Below are positions 49,865 to 61,050 of a DNA stretch of 64,000 nt, piece by piece. This DNA comes from Ecdyonurus torrentis. Taxonomy: Eukaryota > Arthropoda > Insecta > Ephemeroptera > Heptageniidae. The notes beneath the pieces are model-generated. The model worked only from the letters and a program-made list of their open reading frames with translations, searched no databases and was not told the origin of the DNA. The number at the start of each line of letters is the position of its first letter. The stretch's first letter is position 1. Made by a program: the position numbers and the translations under genes. The DNA lies in assembly GCA_949318235.1 (NCBI GenBank), contig OX439133.1, forward strand, positions 753,572-817,571. Direction: 5' to 3'.

Positions 49865-50164
49865 TATAGGGTGTGTGCGCATGACGTCATTCTGAATGCT
49901 TTTCGATGCTCTTCTTGAGCAATGAATAACATTGCTCAGCATAGGACAAACGTAGTTATGGCTATTTTCTATAGAAAATTAGCGATTTTTTTTGTTATTA
50001 TTAATTTTATTGCATACTTGAAAAACTAATTCAACCTAATAGCATCAATGCTCTCAAAAATATTGCGAAGTATTTTTAAACTGGCAAATTGTGCCATTTT
50101 CCTATACTGGCCTATGTTATTTATAGCGCTCACTTATGGCGTCGACTTTAACATGAATGAAACC
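49865..50164 (+). mobile_element. MITE family A, full-length copy
   Basis: Starts TATAGGGTGTGTGCGCATGA; ends GTCGACTTTAACATGAATGA then AACC. Nearly identical to 24693-24999 in the first 130 bp (CTTTTCGATGCTCTTCTTGA). Confidence 0.87.
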
Positions 50165-50170
50165 ACACTA

Positions 50171-50300
50171 TTTTCTCGCTCTCTCCTGGTGGGGCCACAT
50201 TTACACTGTGGTAAAAACATTGTCATCAAATTTGGAGATCTTGCTTTGTGTTTAATTTTTGAAAAGAATGTTTTGTTTCATGCGTGGCCTATGCCTTTAA
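50171..50300 (+). mobile_element. MITE family C, 3' fragment
   Basis: Keeps CTCGCTCTCTCCTGGTGGGG, TTGGAGATCTTGCTTTGTGT and the end GTGGCCTATGCCTTTAA. It abuts family A, whose right terminus was lost at the junction. Confidence 0.8.
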
Positions 50301-51168
50301 ATTAAGTCACAATTTTTATTATTTAAAAATTTCTACAAAAAACGCGTTGCCTTGAGCTGTAATCGGATAAATTAAAAAAGTCTTAAAGTTCGATTTTATA
50401 AAAAAGTTAAACTTTTGTTTTATGCCTGGCAGATATTTTTTGTTATTATTAAAAAATAAAGTTTAAAGTTAATTAGTAAAATAATAGTTATTATTAATTA
50501 ATATTTTAATTAGAGGCCATGTTTAGTCAACAAAACATTTTGTGCTTGGCGTTTAGAATTATCATTTTGTAAAACTTATTATAACCGCTAATTACTTTGA
50601 AAATTGGAAAAGCAAAATTGTAACAGTTTTTCTTTTATATTTTTTATAATTATTTGAATATTGTTTACTATATTTTGTTTATAAATTTATTATTTTTTTT
50701 TTTTATATAAATTATATTTGCTTTATATTTATATAATTATATTATTTTCTTTTCTTTATTTTTATTAAAATTAATATTTTGTTTTTTTAATAATTATTGT
50801 ATTCATAATTATTTTATATGATTTTAAGACTGAAATTTTTATTTAGCAAATAAAAGTATTTCATGATTTTGCAACTCATTTTACGTAATTTTTTACATAT
50901 ATTTAGCGCAAAACTTTTTTTTCTTTGAAGATTTTGATATTATTTTAAAAGTATGTTCAAACGAACTATTGAATACGTCGCTTTTGTAGCCTCAGAAACT
51001 GGATTACAAAATACTACACTTCTTCCAATACTAGTTCGAGCGGATACAGTGTAATTAACAATATAAAGTCAACTGTGATTGGCTAGTAGGTTTATAACAC
51101 GCGCTCTGATTGGTTTAGCACCGCGGATACAGATTTTGGAGGGAACCACCTTGTTTTGCCTAGAGTGT
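50301..51168. other. AT-rich spacer
   Basis: 50630-50830 is extremely AT-rich. 50990-51150 is more balanced. No gene. Confidence 0.55.
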
Positions 51169-51252
51169 ATGAAGTAGGCAACTTTAGGAAGTCGTGACGA
51201 CATCAAATCCAAGTCTACACTAGAAATTGTAGCTCAGGTTGCCTACTTTACA
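51169..51252. mobile_element. Small hairpin MITE family Q, copy 2
   Basis: GAAGTAGGCAACTTTAGGAA at the left and CTCAGGTTGCCTACTTTACA at the right; aligned with 42602-42687. The CRE octamer is mutated to TGACGACA. Confidence 0.65.
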
Positions 51253-52271
51253 AGTTTCCTCCCCACTTTGTGAAGCTTCACACGTGGCATAATGTGTGTT
51301 TGTGTAAAAATATCTGGACATTTGTTGTTTATTTATTTTTAATTTTATTATTATTATTATTTATTAATATATCCTCTTTATTTTTGATTTTTTGATTTTT
51401 TTAACGAATTTTGAGTACCTTATATAGGAGTCGAAGGATAAAATTTTCAAATGCAGTAAGTACAGGTAGGTTTGCGTGAGGTTCAATATGGTTTGGTACA
51501 AATGAAGAAGTTGTCACGTCTTGACATATCGATCGATTGATTGATTGATTGAAGCCAACATGACAAAAACAAAACACGACGCGAGGCAAAGTAAACAACT
51601 TTGTCAAGCACGCTCGCGGTTATACTTACATTATGCCTGCGATATCTGTTACATCTACACCGAGACTGCTCTAAGGATGAGGATTATCAAACGGAAGTGA
51701 GCATTTAAAAGATATAAAATCACGAAATATATTCTATCCTACCATAATGACAGCTACTGACCAAGAACAAATTGTATAACCTCATTTGTGAATAACAATG
51801 ACGATTATGAACCGGAAATGAAGAAGTTATTGACTCTCAATTGTAAAATATTCGCACTAACCTTCACGAGAAACTAGCAGCTCACTATGATAAGTTGAGT
51901 GCATAAGATTAACACGTATTTCCGGTAACGGCAAGCGTTTTTTTTTTTGTTTTTTTTTTTTTTTTTTACGAAAAGTGTTACCAAGTTTAAAACTATTCTT
52001 TAATGTACATTACCGCTCAGCGAACTTCGAAAATATGGGCATAAACAGAAGACAAATCAACGTACCTGAAAAACATAACACACAAAATTAGTTTATTTTA
52101 TTTTTTTTTTTATTATTATTTTTTTTTTTAAATATATAAACTAAATGAAGCATTTTCAATGAACAAACTATATAAATAAAACATTGGTAATGTATTATGG
52201 AAAATCACTATAGCATAAACAAGTTAAAAAAAAAAACATTCGTTGCAAGTGGTCCATTTGCCCCACATTGC
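51253..52271. other. Spacer with minus-strand splice-like motifs
   Basis: 51600-51700 and 52010-52070 are GC-balanced patches with acceptor- and donor-like sites on the minus strand (see findings). Short (GATT)n at 51530-51552; poly(T) near 51950-51966. Confidence 0.45.
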
Positions 52272-52545
52272 GTCATTCTTATGTCAGTTTAGCTGTAAAT
52301 TTACATATAAAATACGAAATTAAGTTGTTACAAATTTCCAACTCTATATTATTTCCCCTCTAAAAATATATAACTACATTCTTATATCAGTTTAGCTATA
52401 TATTTGTGTACGATTACATTCTCCTGGGGGCACAAGTGTATACCGAACCCACCAAATATAATATAGAGAAAAAGTTTCAACTTTCTATAAAAGTGATGTA
52501 TAACTACATTCTCATGTCAGTTTAGCTGTATATTTGTGTAAGACC
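52272..52545. repeat. Diverged direct repeats, about 126 bp apart
   Basis: TATAACTACATTCT and CAGTTTAGCTATATATTTGT recur at 52371 and 52499, with a partial third at 52276-52305. Confidence 0.75.
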
Positions 52546-53272
52546 ACATTCTCCCAGTAGCACAGATATATAACATTTTATTGCCTATATCAAACTCGAC
52601 AAACAAAGCGAAAATGTTTCGACTTAAAGTTTGTATAATTTTGCCATGATGCAACAAACAAATACTTTTCATTCTCTTCTCTCTCAAAATTCTCTCTCCC
52701 GAATTTGTTTCTCAAAATTAAAATATCATTTTCTCTTTCTGTGGCAAAGAAAACTTACACATTTTGTAAGCCAATTTCTTATTTATAACAAATTGTGGAA
52801 GCCAATTTCTTATACTTTGACAAAATATTTTTGTAGCAAACAAAAATATCTCTGGGTTCAGTTCGAATGTTTGACACAAAATTTTATAAACGTCAATTTT
52901 TATTTACTTTTTTTATTATTATTATTTTTTTTTAATTTAATGTTTTTTTACATAATTTTATTTAAAAACAAATAATATCAAGAGCTTGAATAAAATCCGT
53001 GTTTGGTTATGTGGGAAATATAAGACGTCCCCTATGCTCACCATGTTATTTTTGCCCACATAAACGATGGGTAAATTGATTTGAAATTTGGTACACTTGC
53101 TATAATATTGAAGGCAATACAGACTTTGGCTGAAATTTTTAAAATAAAAAATATAATAACAAAGTTCCGTCACTTCTGAGATGAATTGTAAAGTATCGAT
53201 ATGAAGAAAAAAATAAAAATAAAATAAAAATAAAAAATAAATATAAATAATAAAATAATAAAAATGAAATTT

Positions 53273-53304
<32 letters not shown>

Positions 53305-53561
53305 AGTTCTAACAGCACTCGATATTTTTCACCTTGGTTCAGTAATTCTAGTCACTTCCTGTACAATTTCTGGAATTCTTCGTGATTAGCAAAGATTTTT
53401 ACCTTTCCAAGTCACCTGAACAAAGTACCAAAGTAAGCACGACATTCTCTCGCTATGAATCACTCGTCTCTCTTTGTTTCACTTTTTGTCTCGTCTTTTC
53501 CATCTGTCAGCTTATAGCTATTTCACGTAATTGCAACTTGCAACATTCCATATAAAACTGA

Positions 53562-53594
<33 letters not shown>

Positions 53595-53917
53595 TTATTC
53601 GTTGAAATGAAAAAGATGAAAAAGTGAGAGAGAGAAATAAATTTAATAATCGCAAATAAATAACTTTTCTTTTTTAAATTTTATATAACTTACGTATTTA
53701 TTTACGTATTTATATTCTTCTTCATTTATAATTATTTTTCATTTTTTATTATTATAATTAATTCCTAGCTATTTTAAGGGTGACGGTGATACGACATTAA
53801 TTGCGATCACTCGCAATCAAAGCAAGGATTAATTGGACCTTATATGTATATTTTAAGGAGTCAGAATTACATTTTCAATTATTTCACTTTGCAATTCAAA
53901 TGTCGCATAAGTGTCGC

Positions 53918-53956
<39 letters not shown>

Positions 53957-54180
53957 GCCTTGCTAACACGTAAAATTTCCTCATGAACTAATACCACTCG
54001 GACTATAAAAAAAATCAACAAGCAAAATATTTGGCAAAATATGTTTACTATTTTCATGTAGGCATACACCATGTATAATAAATCCACATTAAATATTTAA
54101 CAATTACCTACACTAAAATATAATATCAAAAAAACAAACATAAATAAAATATACATTCGAAGCAAATAATACACAAAGTG
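52546..54180. other. AT-rich spacer
   Basis: Poly(T) at 53279-53304, 53564-53592 and 53920-53954. (AAAAT)n-type patch at 53205-53260. No gene. Confidence 0.55.
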
Positions 54181-54402
54181 CTTTAGTAATCCACAGTGTG
54201 GATTTGCAATATCAAACCACGCTGCCGTGTTGACAAAGTCGAGTCCACCACTGCACGGAGAGAATTGCCTGGCTACCTACCTCACCTGTAGTTACCTTTG
54301 TACTACCTGGCTACCTACTTTAGTAATCCACAGTGTGGATTTGCAATATCAAACCACGCTGCCGTGTTGACAAAGTCGAGTCCACTACAGCACTGAGAGA
54401 AT
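54181..54402. repeat. Direct repeats next to CACTG ends
   Basis: CTTTAGTAATCCACAGTGTG through GACAAAGTCGAGTCCAC occurs at 54181-54247 and 54318-54384, about 98% alike. Each copy is followed by a CACTG terminus (54249, CACTGCACGGAGAGAA; 54391, CACTGAGAGAATCC). Between them lie ACCTGGCTACCTAC subterminal repeats. Confidence 0.85.
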
Positions 54403-54408
54403 CCGAAC

Positions 54409-54614
54409 TATTTTTAGCTATTTCCTTTCAGAAATTGGTTAATTTGTTGTTATTGTTATTTTTCTCACATACTTGAAATACAATCTATTATATAACAACA
54501 TCAATGCTCTCAAAAATATTGCTAAGTATTTTTAAACTAGCAAAATATGTCATTTTCCTATGCTGTCCATGCTACTGAGTGATCCAGCATGGCGTCGACT
54601 TTAACATGAATGCA
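54409..54614 (+). mobile_element. MITE family A, 5'-truncated copy
   Basis: Starts inside the element (ACTATTTTTAGCTATTTCC) and runs to GGCGTCGACTTTAACATGAA. It directly follows a CACTG terminus. Confidence 0.8.
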
Positions 54615-54655
54615 TTCAAATAGCTATAAATTCAAAAGGCAATTAACAATTTGTC

Positions 54656-54790
54656 TCCCCCCCCCCCCTACTTTTTGCATTTGCAAGACCACCGGTAACA
54701 GCTACCTATGATAAAAATTTGAGCACCTGTGACCATCAGATAAGACAGAAATTAAGGAAAATAACATGGGTTCTTATGGCAAGGTGTACT
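54656..54790 (+). repeat. Dispersed repeat family E, variant copy
   Basis: CCCCCCTACTTTTTGCATTT, GGTAACAGCTACCTATGATA, GCACCTGTGACCATCAG, AACATGGGTTCTTATGG. Confidence 0.75.
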
Positions 54791-54849
54791 CATACTAAAA
54801 AACAATAAAGAATTAAATAAAAAAAAATTAAAAAAAAAGTTATAAAGTT

Positions 54850-55008
54850 ATTGACTGATAAAGGAACAACTGTTTTGAAGCCGACTATAAGCAATTTCGA
54901 TCACATCCGCTTCCGTTTCGACTTACTGCACATGCGTATAAGGAGAAGCGGATGTGACCGAAATCGCTTATAGTCGGCCTCAAAACCGTTGTTCCTTTAC
55001 TAGTCAAT
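54850..55008. mobile_element. TA-flanked hairpin MITE
   Basis: 159 bp; arms TTGACTGATAAAGGAACAAC (left) and TTGACTAGTAAAGGAACAAC (right, reverse-complemented) pair for about 65 bp to CACATCCGCTTC. TA on each side fits a Tc1/mariner-like target. Single copy in this window. Confidence 0.8.
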
Positions 55009-55326
55009 AGAGAACTAAAAAAAAAAAATATTAAGGGGTAATGGGTCACGCAGGAATTTCAAGCATTTCCACCTAGATGGCATTGTCATAGCTCAGGTAA
55101 AAGGGGGAAGGGGTGTCATACCCTGACGTCAACAAAAAGTGGAGTGAGTTAAAAAAATTGTAAGTTTATGACAAAGTTGGAGGGGATGCAAGACGGGGGA
55201 AAAAATAGCCCGGGGCTCAAAATTTGGAGACACATAGTCTAGTGGCTGTAGCGGTCTTTTTTTACTTTTTTCATGCATAGGTTTACCTTCATAGTTTTTT
55301 TTTTCATACCTGCCATCTGAAAAAAA

Positions 55327-55661
55327 CGACCCAATTATCTTTTACGCGTCAATGATTTTGATAACTCGCGAAGTAACAGTCACAGTGAATTAAATTCATT
55401 ATATGTTAGTTTCATTAAAAATCATGTAGATTTCTTTTTTAATCGAAGTTCTAGCATTATTTTAAATTAACTTATTCAAATAAAAATATTACGTAATTTT
55501 TATTACTTTTAAATCACGAAAGTTCAAATTGACGGTAGAACTTCGATCAAAAAAGTAATTTGCATGATTTTTATTAAAACTAACATCTGAAGTAAATTTG
55601 GTTTCATGTAAATGTTACTTCGCGAGTTATAAAAATCATTCACAGGTAAGATAATTGGGTT
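55327..55661. repeat. 335 bp imperfect inverted repeat
   Basis: Arms begin ACCCAATTATCTTTTACGCG and ACCCAATTATCTTACCTGTG (reverse-complemented) and share ATAACTCGCGAAGTAACA, ATGTTAGTTT and AATCGAAGTTCTA-type blocks. Arms about 130 bp, 80% alike. Confidence 0.82.
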
Positions 55662-55891
55662 GTGTTTTCAGGTAACAGATAATCCCTTCTTCTATTGAAA
55701 AACTGCTCATTGCTTCCTTGCTTTTATACTGCACCTTTTTTCTCTCTCATCGTTTGTTTGTGTTTTTCATAGAGCTTGGAAAAAATTATTCAATATTTTA
55801 TTTTGCATCGAAATTAATATCAAGCACCGGACTTGGGTTGATTAGATGTTTTGCTATAGTGTTTTACGAAGCCGTAACATCGGCCGGTATA

Positions 55892-55893
<2 letters not shown>

Positions 55894-55929
<36 letters not shown>
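55894..55929. repeat. Poly(A) tract
   Basis: About 35 A after GGCCGGTATAGGT. Confidence 0.95.
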
Positions 55930-55931
<2 letters not shown>

Positions 55932-56090
55932 AGTTACAAAATACTTCGGAATATTTTTGTGAGTATTAATTGTTGTAAGGTTTCCAGTATATGCATGCAA
56001 GAAAATATAATAATGATTAAAAAATAATTATAATAATAAATTATAAAAAATAAAACTAACTTTTATTTCTTAAGAAAATGATTGAAACTC

Positions 56091-56170
56091 ACGTTTTTTC
56101 CTGTATGCTGAGCAATGTTATTCATTGCTCCAATATGGCGTCGAAGCGCTTTCAGCAGGACGTTATGCTG
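56091..56170 (-). mobile_element. MITE family A, fragment
   Basis: TATGCTGAGCAATGTTATTC and ATTGCTCCAATATGGCGTCG are retained. Lies inside the TTAA element. Confidence 0.75.
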
Positions 56171-57139
56171 AAAAATTGCGTCTTTTCTCTCTATTTTTTT
56201 AAATTTATTTATTCAAAGCCCTTTCATTTTTTTTTATTGCATATTTTAATTAAATCCTATTTCAAAAATGGCATCAATTTCCTTTATAGTTTTTGTCTGT
56301 CTATACTTTAGTAGTATTTTTTTTTATTATAATATTATATACGTTCGGGTTCGGGAATATACAACTTCAACTAAACTAAAATTGTTCCGTGTATATATAT
56401 TTTATTTAGAATGAGAAGAAAGGTGTAAAAGTGTAAAGCAATACGAGCACTCAGGTAACAATGTAAATATTGCGAACTGCAGGCAGAGAAACCGGCCGGC
56501 CAGGCGGAGAGGCTGAAACAAGGCATTAAAAAAAATACCTCCCTCCACTTTGAAGAATATGTGCTCTATGACAAAGTACTTGAAAAGTCTAATAGAGGCG
56601 CACTAATACTGCTGCATTAGAGAAAAGTTTCAAAAACCTTAGATTTTTTAATTATTTCACGTTCATCAATTTTAATAAAAAGTCATTTGCAAAAATATTT
56701 GTGTCCTAGTAAAGGTAATAAAATTGTCTAGCGGATAGACTAAGTCTCATAGTTTAATTCATACTTTTACTATATTTAATCATGCGCTGAAGTTAGGCTT
56801 ATGATAAGTTTGAAAATATGCTTAAACTTCACTTAAAAAAATCATTTCAGAAATAATTTAAATTTCGGATTTATTCGTATCTAAAAAAAATTTAAAGTAG
56901 CCAGTGCCCTTAACAAAAGTATGCTTAATGCAACAGTATAAAGAAAATATTAATTTTTCAGTTATTTAAGGAGATGAATGCGTTTTAAATTGCGAAAATT
57001 AAAACTGCGATTAAATGCTAATTAAACGTAAATTAAATATTTTAATGCAATTTTATTATTTATTTTTTGATGATATTGCTATATAATAACAACTAAATTT
57101 TTTTAAAAAATTTTCACTCTGTAGCTCATTACCCCTTAA

Positions 57140-58269
57140 AAAAAAAAATAAATAAATAAATAAAAAAAAAAAACGAAGCACCACAGAATTTTTTTTATTC
57201 AGTACAAAATAAATGTGAAATTAAGTAACATTTCTGTACTACAGCGCAGTAATTTCTTTACGTGTAGTATATTTCTCCGTGTAGATATCAATATTGTAAC
57301 AAACTATTTATTGAAACAATCCAAATATTTTCATTGATTTAACATGGCCAATATGTATAATTAATAAGTATCATTTTTACAGCGAGCTATAGCGCGAGTG
57401 GATTAAAAATGAATGGTATAGTAGAAAATAATACTGAATTATAGCAAACCATAATTCTTCAATCAATAAATAATAACATTCAAAATATAAGCCAGCATAT
57501 CAATTTTTTTATTTTTATATCAAAATACTATAAAGCCATTTATTTATTTATAGCTTTTTATTATTGTTGTGTTATATGTATTTATTTAGCTATTATATTG
57601 TTTTTAAAATTTTTTAAATTATTTATTTAATTCATGACTATGACGTCATGTTTAAAATTTATCAAAAATCTGCAACCGATTTAAAAATACAAATATATGA
57701 AGTTTGTAATCTTGAACAAAATACTGAGATCATATTTTCAAAAATAAATGTGTTACACATAAAAAATTAAATCTTTCTTTCATCAGGCACACTGTACACT
57801 ACAATATTATACTACACATTTTAGCTTCATGATCGTCATTCTGTAATGAGGACCGCTGTAACTTAAACTAAATTTTACGGTGATTAGGTCTATATACCCT
57901 CGGCCTGTACAGGCAACCGGAAAAAAAAAATCTACGATTTTTGAGAAAGCTACTGCACCGATTTCAGAAACATTAAAATGAGGGATAAGAACCAATGTTC
58001 CCTCGTTAAAAGGTGCCTGATTATAAGGCTTGCTCTTTCATATTTACAACCGTTGTTCTGTGATAAGGACTACTATAGCTATATAAATCTGCATTTTTTG
58101 TGAAGTCTCACTCTACGATGAGTCCTACTGTATATATTTAGCGTCTCTAGACTTATGACATGACCCATTAAGGTGTTATATCAGAAGCTGGTCATGCCAA
58201 GAGTCAGCTAAATAAATTATAACATGGCCCATTAAGTGTTGTTTGCTTTCTATCTCAAAACCTAAAGAG
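57140..58269. other. Spacer with decayed 30 bp motif
   Basis: ATTCTGTAATGAGGACCGCT (57839), GTTCTGTGATAAGGACTAC (58053) and CTCTACGATGAGTCCTACTG (58110) are diverged versions of the motif amplified at 58518-59033. A TGACGTCA lies at 57641. Confidence 0.5.
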
Positions 58270-58455
58270 ACAACTTGCAAAAATGTCATTTGAAATGTCT
58301 CTTATGGAACTAAAAATTATTATTTAGAAACTATATATCACGGTGACTCCCCCTCCCCCAATTTAACATTTTTTTAAGATACCTTAACGGAATGTGCAAA
58401 AATTCGCATTTTATCTTTCTTTACAACTTTTTAGTCAAATCTTGCAGTATATATT
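58270..58455 (+). repeat. Dispersed repeat family E, deleted copy
   Basis: AAAAATGTCATTTGAAATGT jumps directly to CTCTTATGGAACTAAAAATT, then GGTGACTCCCC and AGTCAAATCTTGCAGTA. The core between the first two blocks is missing. Confidence 0.65.
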
Positions 58456-58517
58456 TCAATTCAATAGATATATAGATATTGATAGATATGATATACATAG
58501 TATATAGATTTCACGGC

Positions 58518-59033
58518 TTAGCACGATATTGGACGATCCTCATTCTACAATAAGTCCCGCTGTATATCCCACTACTTGAAATGCAATAAGTCAATATTGA
58601 AACACAATAAATACAGTCCTCATGCTATGACTAGTCCCACTGACACGATATTTGACGATCCTCATGCTGTGACTAGTCCCGCTGTATCCCACTACTTGAC
58701 AATGCAATAAGTCAATATAGTGCGAAGTGCACTCGATAAAACACAATAAATACAGTCCTCATGCTATGACTAGTCCCACTGACACGATATTTGACGATCC
58801 TCATGCTGTGACTAGTCCCGCTGTATATCCCACTACTTGACATGCAATAAGTCAATATAGTGCGAAGTGCACTCGATAAAACACAATAAATACAGTCCTC
58901 ATGCTATGACTAGTCCCACTGACACGATATTTGACGATCCTCATGCTGTGACTAGTCCCGCTGTATATCCCACTACTTGACATGCAATAAGTCAATATAG
59001 TGCGAAGTGCACTCGATAAAACACAATAAATAC
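58518..59033. repeat. Tandem array, about four units of 124-140 bp
   Basis: Units start at 58518 (diverged), 58642, 58781 and 58921: GACACGATATTTGACGATCC, a TCATGCTGTGACTAGTCC block, CCCACTACTTGACATGCAA and GTGCGAAGTGCACTCG. Each unit contains two versions of the TCATGCTATGACTAGTCCC motif. Confidence 0.93.
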
Positions 59034-59343
59034 AAAACACGCCAAAAACTTAAATCCAAAACAAAAACGCTACAAATTTCAAAGTTGGCAGCCCCTCCTA
59101 CTTTTTCTTTTGTTTCTTTACTCGAGGTAAAATTTACAACGTGGCCAAAACCTCGCCAATAAATCAGCCAGTCAATATAAAACAGCAAACTTTGCGACAC
59201 ACAAATAAGTGAAGCTACTCGCACAAATATAAACAAAATCAGGACCAAATTTAAGCTACTCAAACTTTTTTAATTTAACGTAACTCTTCAAAATATGAGA
59301 GCAAAATAAGTGCAGAGCCCAATCTGACACTTGCTTCTAGCAA

Positions 59344-59676
59344 TAGACCAGAGAAAAACATAAGTATTTATATCACAAAACACTTGATGGGACTTACATA
59401 AATAACATCAGTTTGTCTCAAAACCCAACTGTAGCTCCGTAGCAGTGATCACAAAATTTAGATTTATGCAACCCGCACAACAATTTCATACTAATTTTTG
59501 CATGTTTCGGACGTCAGTAACATGAATAGTCACGCAAATTGCATACTTTACAGTATTTTTACGCTTTCTCGTGGGGCTACATTAACATTCTAGTAAAAAT
59601 TGTCATCAGTTTTGAAGATCTCGTTTCGTGTTTCTTCATTAAAAAGCACATTTTGTTTTATGTGTTCTATGGCTTT
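59344..59676 (+). mobile_element. MITE family C, nearly full-length copy
   Basis: From ATAGACCAGAGAAAAACATA to TATGTGTTCTATGGCTTT. The 5' TTAAAGG is mutated. The central palindrome is altered (CGGACGTCAGTAACATG). Confidence 0.87.
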
Positions 59677-59851
59677 CAAAACAAATAACTCCACGATACA
59701 GAAATTGCCAAGTATTTTGATTCCTTGATAAATAAACCGAATTTTTAAACACGAAGAAAAAACAACCGAAAATTTTTCCTTAAATGAAAATAAATTACAA
59801 AAAAAAAAAAAAAAAACATTGTAAATAAAATAAATATTTTTTATAAATAAT

Positions 59852-60862
59852 TACCCTGCTGGAAATGTCCTCAGAAATGTCTATAGAAATCAGTATTTTT
59901 GTATGGAAAGTCGATGAATTCTATAGAATTTTTTAAAAGTTCCATAAAAATATAAAAAGTCAATGGAGATTCGTATTTTCTCCATAGAGTTATTTGAAAG
60001 GAGCAGATTTCTCCTTAGAAGTAACTTAAGTTCCATAGAGATTCTTACAAGCTCCATAAAAAATGTCTATAGAAAGAATAGAGGTCAATGGAATATAAAT
60101 CTCCTTACAAATTTTGAATGGTGAATAAATGTCTATAGAAGTTTTGTAAGGAGAAATATATCGACAGCACACTAAAAAATTCTAGTAATCAACGGAATAA
60201 GTGTTTTTTCAATGGTTATAAGTGTTGATAATTAACGTTTCAAAACTCAACGCTTAAGTACAATTTCACTTTAAACGTTGATTTATCAGCATAAATAGAG
60301 TTGATAAAAACCGTCGATTTTCAACGGAATACACGTTCTTCTCAACCTAATTAGAAATGATATAAAAATTTACTTTACACAATTTCCTGTGTTCTATGCG
60401 AAAAATCAAAATATGCATAAGAATAAATAGTGTTTATTTTTTATTCTTTAACTAGAATCAACGAAAAAAAATTTTTGATTTTTTTTTATTTCTGCCCAAA
60501 AAGTGCGTTTATTTCGAAAAGTTACCAACCCGTTAGAAATTTTATTGCATTTTTGGATGTAACTCGATTTTTCATACCCAAATCGGTCATCCAAAAACGA
60601 TATTGAACTTGAAAACAGTAATAATGTTAATGTTTTTGCTTTTATTTATCTGAGTAAAACATATAGAAAGTATAAAGAGAAAAAATAACGAACTTTTATT
60701 CTTGAATCTCTATAGACTTTTTGTAAAATTTTCTCTATGGAACCGCACCGCCGGTTCCTTAAAAAATTTCTATGGAAGTTATTTTCTCCATATGCCAATT
60801 TTCCATAGAATTTTTTCTCTTTTTTTTTAAGGAGATTTCCTAAGAACTTTTTCAGTAGGGTA
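59852..60862. mobile_element. 1.0 kb TA-flanked element with CTATAGAA subterminal repeats
   Basis: Left TACCCTGCTGGAAATG; right, reverse-complemented, TACCCTACTGAAAAAGTTC. Outer 250-300 bp on the left and 150 bp on the right are crowded with TCTATAGAA, TCCATAGA and CTCCTTA motifs in both orientations. The core (60180-60360) holds repeated CAACG/GTTGAT motifs. No open frame. Superfamily unknown. Confidence 0.6.
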
Positions 60863-61050
60863 AAAATAAGTTATATAAAAAATATGTTTAATATTTATAA
60901 TATATAATAATATTTAATAAATAATTAATTGCAAAAGTTATTATAACCAATATTAAAAGTTAGAAACAAGTTAATAATAATCAATTAATATAAATTAATA
61001 AAAGTAAATTCGACTTAAACATGGTTAGATAATTATTAATAAATATGCAC
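60863..61050. other. AT-rich spacer
   Basis: TTAATAAT-rich; nothing recognised. Confidence 0.6.

Larger units (their letters stand above)
55031..57139. mobile_element. 2.1 kb TTAA-flanked candidate DNA transposon
   Basis: Left TTAA followed by GGGGTAATGGGTCACGCAGG; right end reverse-complements to TTAA then GGGGTAATGAGCTACAGAGT. The inverted match is about 10 bp and then decays. TTAA targets are used by piggyBac and Kolobok superfamilies. No transposase frame is visible; the interior holds an inverted repeat (55327-55661), poly(A), and a family A fragment. Confidence 0.5.
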
